DNA of 13,419 bases, taken from contig JAFGFO010000207.1 of the NCBI GenBank assembly GCA_016931085.1, positions 1 to 13,419 of the forward strand, given 5' to 3'. Source of the stretch: Thermoflexales bacterium. GTDB taxonomy: Bacteria > Chloroflexota > Anaerolineae > Fen-1058. How positions within the stretch are numbered: position 1 is the first letter of the stretch; each line of letters begins with the position of its first letter. Shown here piece after piece: positions 6,744 to 13,289 of the stretch. Position numbers and translations under genes: made by a program. The notes below the pieces were generated by a model. The model searched no databases. It saw only the letters and a program-made list of their open reading frames with translations, and was not told the DNA's origin.

Positions 6744-7190
6744 CTAGCCCAACACCGGGCGCAGGCCGCGGTAAACCTCTCGCCCGCTGATCGTCTTGAG
6801 GATCAAATCGGCCCGCTTGCCGATTTTCTCAGACAACTCATTGGGAGACAGGGGCTCGTTATCATTGACCAGGAACACGCGAAAAATGGCGTCCACCACC
6901 GCAGTACTGGACGTGATATAGCCCGATTGTCTGCTGCAGTGTGTGCGCAGTTGGAACACGAGCCCATCCACCTGCTTGACCTCGGCTGTGTAGGGATCAA
7001 TCCAGTCAATCTGGCTGACGTTCGAGACCTCCGCGTACATGTCCCGATGGGTCGGGCAAAGATGGCTGCGCATATAGACGCGCAAATTGCCCCCCGAGCG
7101 TTCCCACCAGTCGAAATCAATGTGGAAGGGCGTATCTACAGTCGGTTTGACCAATCGGCTAGACTTGAACGTCACTTGACCTGGCATCAT
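6744..7190 (-). CDS. Conserved-looking protein of unknown function, 148 aa
   Basis: Not recognised as a named family. The N-terminal half is rich in aromatic and polar residues (TPFHIDFDWWERSGGNL, 20-36). It has a possible metal-binding cluster: His43, Cys45 and His48 in SHLCPTH, with His84 and Cys85 further on. The C-terminal third (about 97-147) is predicted helical, with PLSPNELSEKIGKRADLILKTI followed by a REVYRGLRPV beta-hairpin-like tail, resembling a winged-helix fold. There is no signal peptide or membrane segment. AAGGA lies just upstream of tandem ATG codons, and the second ATG has the better spacing. It is downstream of the 525-aa gene and directly coupled to the deoxyribosyltransferase-like gene. 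A DNA- or RNA-binding role is only an inference from the tail. Confidence 0.7.
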   Translation of the reverse strand: MMPGQVTFKSSRLVKPTVDTPFHIDFDWWERSGGNLRVYMRSHLCPTHRDMYAEVSNVSQIDWIDPYTAEVKQVDGLVFQLRTHCSRQSGYITSSTAVVDAIFRVFLVNDNEPLSPNELSEKIGKRADLILKTISGREVYRGLRPVLG

Positions 7191-7206
7191 CTGTCCTTAT
7201 CTTGAC

Positions 7207-7231
7207 GGCAGGCTTCGCGTGGAAACCTGCC
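7207..7231. repeat. Imperfect palindrome related to the 29-bp repeat
   Basis: GGCAGG (7207-7212) pairs with CCTGCC (7226-7231) and TTC with GAA, with one mismatch and a GCGTG loop. On the minus strand it begins GTAGGGCAGGTTT, close to the GTAGGGGCGGGTTT arm of the copies flanking tyrA. It lies in the 79-bp gap between the 525-aa and 148-aa genes and may act as a partial terminator or RNA-processing site inside the unit. Confidence 0.55.
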
Positions 7232-7269
7232 CTACGCACTGAGATCTTAAACCTGAAACTATCTGCAGG

Positions 7270-8847
7270 TCATTCCCCCCACACCCAGTAACCGTTACCA
7301 ACCGGACGCAGGAACGAACTTTGCATCACTTGGGCAAACAAGGGCCCCGGCGCCACGCGTTGTAATAAATTGATGGCCGAGTAGAGTGTCTTGGCATGGA
7401 CGGTGCCTTGCGGGCTGAGCTTGGCCAGCCGGGGGAAAATCTGCCGGATCAGGTCAGTAATGGAGCCATTGGCTATTTCCTTGCGTTGAGCCAATGCATC
7501 GATCGCGCTCAGATCATCCACCCAGATCACCATCAAATCGTCATACTCGCAGCTCACCTGGCGGGTGAGCATTTCGAACGACAAGCCATCTTCTTTGGGC
7601 ACCGCCACGCGCACCCACTCGCGCTTGGGGCGGCGGCCGCGCCAGTCCACACTGACGACGCCGGCCTCGTCGCTGCGCCGCAACTGGATATGGGCGCCGA
7701 CCGGCATCTCGTTGGCTTCATACCACGTGTCAAGCCCAAAGGCGAAATGGTGTTCGTGCACTACCCAGCCTGGCCACCGCTTGCCACTGCGAGCATCCTC
7801 GAACAAAAAACGGATGCGCTGCGTGCGCCCGCTGGGGAACAGGCGAGCGATGCTCTGTGACAAAGGCAGACTGCCCACTCGCCGGTGGGGATAGGTCAGG
7901 ACCCAACTGTGTTCGCCGCCATCCTCTCCAGCCGGCGGCAAGTTCGAGTACTCGTCGTCCAGCTCGCGCTCGACGCCCAGCAACATCTCGTCCAAGACAT
8001 CGCGCCGGTACGGCACAGCTCGAGCCATCAGGCGCTTGGGCGGGAAGAGCGCTTCAGGCGGCTCGAGGCGGCGCAGGAACCACAACACCTCGCCGGTCGC
8101 CCCCACCTCGTCAAAGCGCTCATCACGCGATAAGGCATAGTTGAGGGAAAACTCTTGCAGATGTGGGTTGATCTCGATCGGCAAACCCACGTCCTCGAGC
8201 AAAACCTCGGCTGGGAGCGGGCCACCCCCAGCCATGTCCAGCACCGCCTCCGCCAAGTTGAGATGGCCGATGTTAAGTTCAGCTAGCAGGGTGCGGGGGA
8301 ACCATTTGCCAAACAAGCACACAAAATCACCGCTCCCTTGCAGCTTGGCAACGAGTTTGTCGCAAATCCCGGTTCCATAAGCCGCGTGCAGTTCTTCAGG
8401 CGAGCGCAAATCAGCGCTCTCCCCTCCCGCTGCTTCAACGATATCCTCATTCAGGCGGTGGGGATATGGGAAATCGCAGGCGAACTCGCGCACGCGAGCA
8501 TCAGCCTCCAAGCGGACACCCAGCACGTTAAAGGCGCCATACTCCGGGTTCATCCCTGGCCGGACAGTAGCCACTTCACCCACAGCATACTCAAGCGCTG
8601 GAAAAACCAGGCAATCCCCCAACTCGTAATGCTGCTTGGGTTGAAAGAGCTTGCCTTTAGCCAACTCGCGACTAATGGCCGTTTCCTCACGCTGGCAACG
8701 ATATCGCATGACTTCAAGCGCCAACTCATCACCGCTGCGCGGCAACTCATCTTCCATGAACGAGTTGAGCAGGTACTCCAGGTCACTGCCCGCGATGCTA
8801 AAAGTTTTTCCCCAGTAGTCGGGGGTTTGTGTAGCGCGACGAATCAC
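7270..8847 (-). CDS. Large protein of unknown function, 525 aa, possible HTH segments
   Basis: Not assigned to a named family. It is soluble, with no signal peptide or membrane span. The N-terminal segment (11-60, YWGKTFSIAGSDLEYLLNSF onward) is helical. Residues 75-115 (YELGDCLVFPALEYAVGEVA then VRPGMNPEYGAFNVLGV) look like a small beta barrel. At 205-235, AGGGPLPAEVLLEDVGLP then NPHLQEFSLNYAL resembles a helix-turn-helix of the HARE/RpoE-delta type, followed by DERFDEVGATGEVLWFLRRLEP. The C-terminus (478-523) has GTVHAKTLYSAINLLQRV and ends in a wing-like FLRPVGNGYWVW. The start is GTG with AGGAG about 9 nt upstream. It is the first gene of the minus-strand unit under a strong promoter. Nucleic-acid binding is an inference. 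Nothing in it shows catalysis. Confidence 0.75.
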   Translation of the reverse strand: MIRRATQTPDYWGKTFSIAGSDLEYLLNSFMEDELPRSGDELALEVMRYRCQREETAISRELAKGKLFQPKQHYELGDCLVFPALEYAVGEVATVRPGMNPEYGAFNVLGVRLEADARVREFACDFPYPHRLNEDIVEAAGGESADLRSPEELHAAYGTGICDKLVAKLQGSGDFVCLFGKWFPRTLLAELNIGHLNLAEAVLDMAGGGPLPAEVLLEDVGLPIEINPHLQEFSLNYALSRDERFDEVGATGEVLWFLRRLEPPEALFPPKRLMARAVPYRRDVLDEMLLGVERELDDEYSNLPPAGEDGGEHSWVLTYPHRRVGSLPLSQSIARLFPSGRTQRIRFLFEDARSGKRWPGWVVHEHHFAFGLDTWYEANEMPVGAHIQLRRSDEAGVVSVDWRGRRPKREWVRVAVPKEDGLSFEMLTRQVSCEYDDLMVIWVDDLSAIDALAQRKEIANGSITDLIRQIFPRLAKLSPQGTVHAKTLYSAINLLQRVAPGPLFAQVMQSSFLRPVGNGYWVWGE

Positions 8848-8880
8848 TTGTGACTTCTCCTACAAGATCAGTTTTGCCGC

Positions 8881-8906
8881 AGACGCTAACAAGACCCTCA
8901 GCGTCT
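8881..8906. other. Leader hairpin upstream of the 525-aa gene
   Basis: AGACGCT (8881-8887) and AGCGTCT (8900-8906) form a perfect 7-bp stem with a 12-nt loop. It falls inside the predicted 5' leader (about 8930-8848) of the minus-strand unit. A second small palindrome (GCTATT-GG-AATAGC, 8910-8923) lies next to it. The two may regulate the leader or simply be repeats. Confidence 0.4.
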
Positions 8907-8936
8907 ATAGCTATTGGAATAGCCTGATGAAACCGC

Positions 8937-8965
8937 ATTATACCAGCTTTCGTGAGCTTTGCCAA
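8937..8965 (-). promoter_or_regulatory. Strong predicted promoter of the 525-aa / tRNA-Arg unit
   Basis: On the minus strand TTGGCA (8965-8960, 5 of 6 matches) is 17 bp from a perfect TATAAT (8942-8937), which is preceded by TGG as an extended -10. This is one of the best promoters in the window. Initiation near 8930 gives a leader of about 80 nt. Confidence 0.7.
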
Positions 8966-8980
8966 ACATGTGAATTGCGA

Positions 8981-9001
8981 TTTTACGTTTTACGCTTTAC
9001 G
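8981..9001. repeat. Heptamer tandem repeat in the promoter region
   Basis: Three tandem 7-mers, TTTTACG, TTTTACG and CTTTACG, fill the stretch between the divergent genes. They overlap the -35 region of the glycosyltransferase promoter. Changes in unit number would shift spacing upstream of this promoter. Confidence 0.6.
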
Positions 9002-9010
9002 AGGTAAAAT
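8982..9010 (+). promoter_or_regulatory. Predicted leaderless promoter of the GT4-like gene
   Basis: TAAAAT (9005-9010, 5 of 6 matches) has TTTACG (8982-8987) 17 bp upstream. Only 6 nt separate the -10 from the ATG at 9017, so the expected transcript starts at or next to the A of ATG. The only Shine-Dalgarno-like string, GAGG at 9001-9004, is 12 nt away and lies upstream of the predicted start of transcription. Confidence 0.5.
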
Positions 9011-9016
9011 TCTGTT

Positions 9017-10165
9017 ATGCACATCGTCATGATCGGGCCATTCGCTTTCAAACCCAAAGGCACCGTCAGCGCGCGCGCCTTTTACGCGGCGCGAGCATTG
9101 ACCAAGCGTGGGCACACCGTCACGATTCTCATGCCGCCTTACGATAACCCGCCAGACTCTGGCCGGTGCTGGACACAAGATGGCGTGCGGCTGGAAAACA
9201 TCAAGCTGTCGCCCCCCCCTCTCTCACCGCTCAGCGCCGCATGGAGGATGGCACGCCGGGCATTGGCGTTGAAGGCAGATGTGATTCACGTCTTCAAGCC
9301 AATCGCTTATTCCGGGCTGGCGGCCCAGATGTTGAGCTGGCAGGGCGTACCGTGGGCGCTCGACCACGACGACTGGGAAGGACGCGGGGGATGGGCCGAC
9401 ATCAACCCCTACCCCACCCCGTGGAAGCACCTTTTTTATTGGCAAGAATCGTGGGCCATCCGCCACGCCCGCGCCGTCACGGTCGCCAGCCGCACGCTGC
9501 AAACCCAGGTGTGGGGCATGGGCGTCGATTCAAGCCGCGTCTTTTACGTCCCCAACGGCCCAGACGAGGCACTGCGCAAATCACAAATCGCAAGTCGCAA
9601 GTCGCAAATCGCGACCGCCATCTACCTGGGCCACATCCCGCACGGCAACGACCTGGACCAGGCCATCGAAGCTGTAGCGCGCCTGCAGCCAGAGATCCCT
9701 CACCTACGCCTGGTGATTGCCGGCATAGGAGACGGGCTGCCAGCCTTGCAAGCGCTCGTCAAGCAGCGCAAGATGGATGCCGTCGTCAGCTTCCCCGGTT
9801 GGATCGATCCGCCGAACGTGCCCGAGATGCTGGCGGGGGCCAGCGTCGCCGTCTATCCTTACCGTGACACGCTCGTCAACCGCGCCAAGTGCTCGGCCAA
9901 GCTCATTGGGTATATGGCGGCCGGCCTGCCCATCATCGCCAGCCGCGTGGGCCAAAACGCCGAATACATCGAGCACGGCGCCAGCGGCTGGCTGGTCGAG
10001 CCTGGTGACATCGACGGCCTGGTGGCAGCGTTGCGCACGCTGCTGGCTGATCCGACGCGGGCGCAGGAGTTGGGCAGCGCGGCCCGAAAGCGGCTGTGGG
10101 AACGCTTTGACTGGGACGTGCTGGTCGAGCGCTTCTTAGAGGCGTACAAGTTAGGCGGTGCATAA
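9017..10165 (+). CDS. Glycosyltransferase, GT4-like (GT-B fold)
   Basis: This 382-aa cytoplasmic or membrane-associated enzyme likely transfers a sugar from an activated donor to a lipid-linked or cell-surface glycan. The N-terminal domain starts with MHIVMIGPFAFKPKGTVSARA, containing the glycine loop seen in GT4 enzymes. DHDDW (116-120) lies in the acceptor domain. The C-terminal donor domain has AIYLGHIPHGNDLD (201-214), RLVIAGIGDG (231-240), and KLIGYMAAGLPIIAS with EYIEHGASGWLVEPGD (295-331). Where the canonical EX7E motif has its two glutamates, this protein has Ala290 and Gly298. Glu316 of the EYIEHG segment is present. The linker between domains carries RKSQIASRKSQIAT (187-200), encoded by a heptamer array. 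It is monocistronic, probably leaderless, and divergent from the 525-aa gene. Donor and acceptor are unknown. Confidence 0.88.
   Translation: MHIVMIGPFAFKPKGTVSARAFYAARALTKRGHTVTILMPPYDNPPDSGRCWTQDGVRLENIKLSPPPLSPLSAAWRMARRALALKADVIHVFKPIAYSGLAAQMLSWQGVPWALDHDDWEGRGGWADINPYPTPWKHLFYWQESWAIRHARAVTVASRTLQTQVWGMGVDSSRVFYVPNGPDEALRKSQIASRKSQIATAIYLGHIPHGNDLDQAIEAVARLQPEIPHLRLVIAGIGDGLPALQALVKQRKMDAVVSFPGWIDPPNVPEMLAGASVAVYPYRDTLVNRAKCSAKLIGYMAAGLPIIASRVGQNAEYIEHGASGWLVEPGDIDGLVAALRTLLADPTRAQELGSAARKRLWERFDWDVLVERFLEAYKLGGA
9575..9612 (+). repeat. In-frame heptamer array inside the GT4-like gene
   Basis: Five 7-bp units run in tandem, CGCAAAT, CACAAAT, CGCAAGT, CGCAAGT and CGCAAAT, followed by CGC. 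Because three units make 21 bp, the array encodes a 7-residue peptide repeat (RKSQIAS, RKSQIAT). It lies at the junction between the two GT-B domains. Confidence 0.85.
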
Positions 10166-10206
10166 AGATTTTTATCCACGAAGGGCACGAAGGTACACCA
10201 AGATCT

Positions 10207-10342
10207 CTAAATCGGCAACTACTCAGGTCACAGAGACGCACAAAGCTAGCAGACGCGAAGCGCACAGAGAAGACTTGACTTTTTAGAGCTTCTCCGTGTG
10301 TCTCTGTGTGTCCTCTGTGAGGCTCTGTGTAACTAAATCGGC
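10207..10342. repeat. Structured repeat bordered by 10-bp direct repeats (MITE-like)
   Basis: CTAAATCGGC occurs at 10207-10216 and again at 10333-10342. The 116 bp between them have imperfect inverted ends rich in CACAGAG on the left (10229-10235) and CTCTGTG on the right. An inner stem pairs CACAGAGAAG (10263-10272) with CTTCTCCGTG (10289-10298), with one mismatch. There is no ORF. It fills most of the gap between convergent glycosyltransferase and scpA genes. The stretch at 10176-10195 (CCACGAAGGGCACGAAGG) is a separate short direct repeat of CACGAAGG. Confidence 0.55.
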
Positions 10343-10361
10343 CGGCTGGGTGTAATCGATA

Positions 10362-10377
10362 GGCTATTCCAATAGCC
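10362..10377 (-). terminator. Small palindrome over the scpA stop codon
   Basis: GGCTATT (10362-10368) and AATAGCC (10371-10377) form a 7-bp palindrome with a 2-nt centre. The scpA stop (10364-10366, minus) lies in it. No T-run follows. The 2-nt centre means a real hairpin would open one or two pairs, so a terminator role is tentative. Confidence 0.3.
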
Positions 10378-11182
10378 CACTGTCTTCGTCTTCATCCTCC
10401 CCCACCCGCTCCGCCGGCCGCGCCGCCATGATGACGATCTGGCCAAACAATCCTTCTTGAGCCACGCTGATCTGCTGTCGCTTGAGCAGCTCGAGGACAG
10501 CCAGAAATGTCACAATGATCTCGACCCGCGAGGCGCAACGTGACAACATCCGCACAAAGTTGAGCTGTGGCAAACTCTGCAACAAGCGCTCGATCATGGC
10601 GATCTGGTCACGCACAGTCACGACGAGCGGCTGGAGCAGCGCTCCCACCGGCTGATCGGGTAAAGCCGCGGCCAGGGCGTTGCGCACGGCAGCCAGCAAA
10701 TCAGCCACCGACACCTCGCTCAAGTCCACCGATGACACATCAATCTTGGGCGGCGGCGCCAGGCGCACGAAGCTGCACAGTCCCGACTCTTGGCGCAAGT
10801 CCAAAGCGCACGCCACTTCTTTAAAGCGCTTGTAAGCCAACAATTGGCGCACCAGGTCATCACCCACATCCTCTTCTTCTTCAGACTCGAGCGGCGGCCT
10901 GGGCAACAAGGCTTGCGACTTGAACAAGATCAGCTTGGCGGCAATCACCAGAAAATCCGCCAGGTTATCGACCTCGAGCTGCTCCAGGCTGTTCAGATAA
11001 GCCAGGTACTGGTCGGTCACTTGTGCCAGTGAGACCTTGGTGATGTCCAGTTCCTCGCGCTCGATCAGGTAGAGCAGCAAATCGAGCGGCCCTTCAAAGA
11101 CTGGCAGCTTGACGGCATAAGGCGCGTCACTTTTTAATGGCGCGTCATTAAAAAGTGGCGCGCCGGCAGAGCGAACAGGCAT
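10364..11182 (-). CDS. scpA: Segregation and condensation protein A (condensin kleisin)
   Basis: This 272-aa kleisin bridges the SMC ATPase heads and binds ScpB in the condensin complex that organises and segregates the chromosome. The hallmark N-terminal block KLPVFEGPLDLLLYLIEREELDI (25-47) is followed by VTDQYLAYLNSLEQLEVDNLADFLVIAAKLILFKSQALLP (55-94). An acidic linker (99-108), LVRQLLAYKRFKEVA (110-124) and the C-terminal winged helix VEIIVTFLAVLELLKRQQISVAQ (220-242) follow, then an acidic tail. Residues 8-22 are encoded by a palindrome and precede the conserved region. The ATG lies 4 bp after the stop of the zinc-ribbon gene, with GGAG inside that gene's end, so the start is supported and the two are coupled. 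scpB is not adjacent. Confidence 0.95.
   Translation of the reverse strand: MPVRSAGAPLFNDAPLKSDAPYAVKLPVFEGPLDLLLYLIEREELDITKVSLAQVTDQYLAYLNSLEQLEVDNLADFLVIAAKLILFKSQALLPRPPLESEEEEDVGDDLVRQLLAYKRFKEVACALDLRQESGLCSFVRLAPPPKIDVSSVDLSEVSVADLLAAVRNALAAALPDQPVGALLQPLVVTVRDQIAMIERLLQSLPQLNFVRMLSRCASRVEIIVTFLAVLELLKRQQISVAQEGLFGQIVIMAARPAERVGEDEDEDSGLLE
11121..11164. repeat. 44-bp palindrome encoding the ScpA N-terminal tail
   Basis: The arms 11121-11139 and 11146-11164 match at 18 of 19 positions, including a perfect inner 12 bp (CACTTTTTAATG with CATTAAAAAGTG) and GGCGCG outer ends. The loop has 6 nt. In the scpA frame it gives GAPLFN-DAPLKS-DAP, a hexapeptide-like repeat. Its A/T core contrasts with the GC-rich surroundings. 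Confidence 0.85.
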
Positions 11183-11186
11183 AAGT

Positions 11187-11735
11187 CTAACTCCACACCA
11201 CGATCAGCAGCACGCTGACGAGCGCCACCACGACCACGATGGCGAAGAGTGCCATCGCTAGCTTGATCAGTCTTTGTTCCTCCTGCTGCTGCCTGGCGCG
11301 CGAGGCTGACAGCCACTGTTCGCGCTCCTGATTCTGCTGCCACATGTTGGCCAGGCGCTGGCGCGAAGCTTGCTCCTCTTGCTGCTTGAGTGCGCGAGCC
11401 GCCTCGCCGCGCTCGTAAATCAGGCCGGCGGGGCTGGCGAATTGGCGATCTAGCACGCTGCTCAGCAAGTCCAACGGCACGCCGCAGCGGCGGCAAAGCT
11501 TGGCCTGGAGCAAATTGGGCGTATTACACGCCGGGCACAAGCCGCGCAAGGCCTGCCCACAACCTGGACAATCCAGGTCATCCACCTCACTCAGCGTACT
11601 GCAGTGCGGGCACACCCGCTCAGGCTGCGCAAAGCGAGACCCGCAATATTGGCAGACCAGTGCACCATCATTCATATCGATCAAGCCAGGCGCGTTGCAG
11701 CCCGGGCAGCGCAAGTCAGACAGTGTCTCGCTCAT
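11187..11735 (-). CDS. Tail-anchored protein with three zinc ribbons and a coiled coil
   Basis: The 182-aa product has six CxxC pairs grouped as three zinc ribbons: Cys10/13/28/31, Cys42/45/56/59 and Cys67/70/81/84. A Gln/Glu/Arg-rich helix (about 108-155) likely forms a coiled coil. One hydrophobic span (159-181, LAMALFAIVVVV onward) ends the protein, so it is probably anchored in the cytoplasmic membrane with the ribbons inside the cell. The ATG at 11735 is chosen because AGAGGTGA lies just upstream. A TTG nine codons earlier extends the frame but lacks that support. The family looks like bacterial double-zinc-ribbon scaffold proteins of unknown function. It sits between the GT-C-like membrane gene (27 bp) and scpA (4 bp) as part of one unit. 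Confidence 0.82.
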   Translation of the reverse strand: MSETLSDLRCPGCNAPGLIDMNDGALVCQYCGSRFAQPERVCPHCSTLSEVDDLDCPGCGQALRGLCPACNTPNLLQAKLCRRCGVPLDLLSSVLDRQFASPAGLIYERGEAARALKQQEEQASRQRLANMWQQNQEREQWLSASRARQQQEEQRLIKLAMALFAIVVVVALVSVLLIVVWS

Positions 11736-11762
11736 CCTATCACCTCTTAACCTTAACCTCAA

Positions 11763-13283
11763 TTACCGCGCTTTCAAGACGCGATACACAAAACCGTTCA
11801 TAGGCACCTGGTCGACGGTCTGGTACGCTTGGCCCACGGCCTCCAGCAGGGGTGGCGGGTAAAATTGCGCGCGCAGCACCACGACACAAAACTGCCGCGC
11901 CTCAACCATCGCGATCAGACTGGCAGGGTCGTACAAGCCATTATTGTACAGATTGAGCAACTGGGTAGGGTTCGTCACCACCTCTTTGCCAGCCAATATG
12001 GCTAGGGTCGCCTCCTCGGTCAAAGCCGGGCCTCGGCAATCCCGCACGTAGGCCAGCAAGCGCTCGGCCGCCTCCAGGTCACGTGGCGCCAGCAAGTGCC
12101 CCAACTGTGTATAGCCACCCGAATCGTAATACGAGTAGCCGGCATACACCGTGGCCTGCCGCCCCACCCCCACCAGGTCGGCCAGGGCAGCGAAGCGCCG
12201 TCCATCGGTGGGCAGGTGCAGCACCAGGACGGCCTGCAGCAGGAACGCCAGCGGGATGACGAACTTGCTTGAAATTTGAAATTTGCTATTGGCTATTCTT
12301 CCCAGCGCCAGGCCGCTTAGCACACAAGCCGCCACCACGGCCGTGGTAAAGTATGATTCGCCGGCGCCCCACTTACCGGCCAGTGCAGAATTAGCCACCG
12401 CCGCCACGAACCAGATCGAATACAGCGACAACTGGCGCGCCACCAGCTCGTACACCACGTAAGCGACGGAGAGCACGATCAGCACGCCGTGCAGTTGGAA
12501 GCACTGGCGGTACAGCCACAGCGCCTGGCCGATATCGTAGGCATTGACGTTAGCCTGGATGATGTTGACGAACCATTGGCCGCCGGTGGCAAGATTGATG
12601 GCCAGGAACAGGGCGCCGTTGACCAGGGCAAAGCCCAGGCCGGCCTTGAAAGCTTGGCGCGGCCATCGCCACAGCAGGTAGACAAAAGCGGCCACGACCG
12701 TGGCCAACGCGAGCTGCTTGGTCCAGCCAGCACACGTCAGCAGCGCCAGGCCAAGCAGCAGCTTGCCTTTGCCGCCGGGTGCGTCTTTGATCTCGGCCAG
12801 GACAGCGATCGCCAGCAGCTCGAACATCACCATCGTCAAATGCAAGCGTGCCAGGGGGCCGACGTGATAGATATAATTGGAGGCGAACACCATCAGCCCA
12901 CACAGAGCAGCCAAGGCCGCCTGGCGCGTCTTGCGCATGACGATCCAGCCCACCACCGCGCCGACGACGAGGGTGGCCGCGAACGACAAGATCCGCCCGG
13001 CCAACAGCGTCCGGCCCAGGATCCACACCAGGGGCACCATCATCAAGTGAAACAGTGGTGGGTAATTCGAAGCGTAAAAGGGATAGGCTTCATTGTCGCG
13101 ATACGGCCACTGGCCTTGCGAAAACAAAATCGCGTCGTTGAGTTCAAAGCCCTCGCCCTGGTCGTAATCCAAGGGGAAGCGAAACAGCGCGCCGGCGTAC
13201 ATCACGTAGATCGCGAAATAAGCGATGAACACCACCAGCGCCAGGGCCATCAAGACGGTATAGAGCGTTTTGCCAATGCGCAT
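11763..13283 (-). CDS. Polytopic membrane protein, GT-C glycosyltransferase-like
   Basis: This 506-aa inner-membrane protein begins with a signal-anchor helix (about 8-30). The first external loop contains PLDYDQGEGFELNDA (37-51) with Asp39, Asp41 and Glu44, placed as in the acidic catalytic motif of GT-C enzymes (ArnT/PMT/GT39-like) that use polyprenyl-phosphate sugars. A YPPLFHL segment (74-80) follows, and about nine further hydrophobic spans run to about residue 356. A soluble C-terminal domain (360-506) follows. Residues about 331-340 (ANSKFQISSK) come from a heptamer array and interrupt the hydrophobic region before the last span. It is first in the unit with the zinc-ribbon protein and scpA. 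Its promoter suggests a leaderless mRNA. Enzyme activity is inferred from topology and the acidic loop only. Confidence 0.78.
   Translation of the reverse strand: MRIGKTLYTVLMALALVVFIAYFAIYVMYAGALFRFPLDYDQGEGFELNDAILFSQGQWPYRDNEAYPFYASNYPPLFHLMMVPLVWILGRTLLAGRILSFAATLVVGAVVGWIVMRKTRQAALAALCGLMVFASNYIYHVGPLARLHLTMVMFELLAIAVLAEIKDAPGGKGKLLLGLALLTCAGWTKQLALATVVAAFVYLLWRWPRQAFKAGLGFALVNGALFLAINLATGGQWFVNIIQANVNAYDIGQALWLYRQCFQLHGVLIVLSVAYVVYELVARQLSLYSIWFVAAVANSALAGKWGAGESYFTTAVVAACVLSGLALGRIANSKFQISSKFVIPLAFLLQAVLVLHLPTDGRRFAALADLVGVGRQATVYAGYSYYDSGGYTQLGHLLAPRDLEAAERLLAYVRDCRGPALTEEATLAILAGKEVVTNPTQLLNLYNNGLYDPASLIAMVEARQFCVVVLRAQFYPPPLLEAVGQAYQTVDQVPMNGFVYRVLKAR
12268..12295 (-). repeat. In-frame heptamer array inside the GT-C-like gene
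   Basis: On the minus strand the units read TAGCCAA, TAGCAAA, TTTCAAA and TTTCAAG. They encode part of IANSKFQISSK, a polar basic stretch between hydrophobic spans. The local sequence is much more A/T-rich than the rest of the gene. The architecture matches the heptamer array in the GT4-like gene, with different units. Confidence 0.75.
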
Positions 13284-13289
13284 AATACG

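Noticed and set aside
9575..9612. CRISPR-like array
   Set aside because: Units are 7 bp with no spacers, which is a simple tandem repeat and not a CRISPR array.
8910..10377. Shared 15-mer GCTATTGGAATAGCC at 8910-8924 and, inverted, at 10363-10377
   Set aside because: A rough estimate gives a few tenths of a chance match of this length in a 13-kb window, and the string is itself palindromic, so a common origin is not established.
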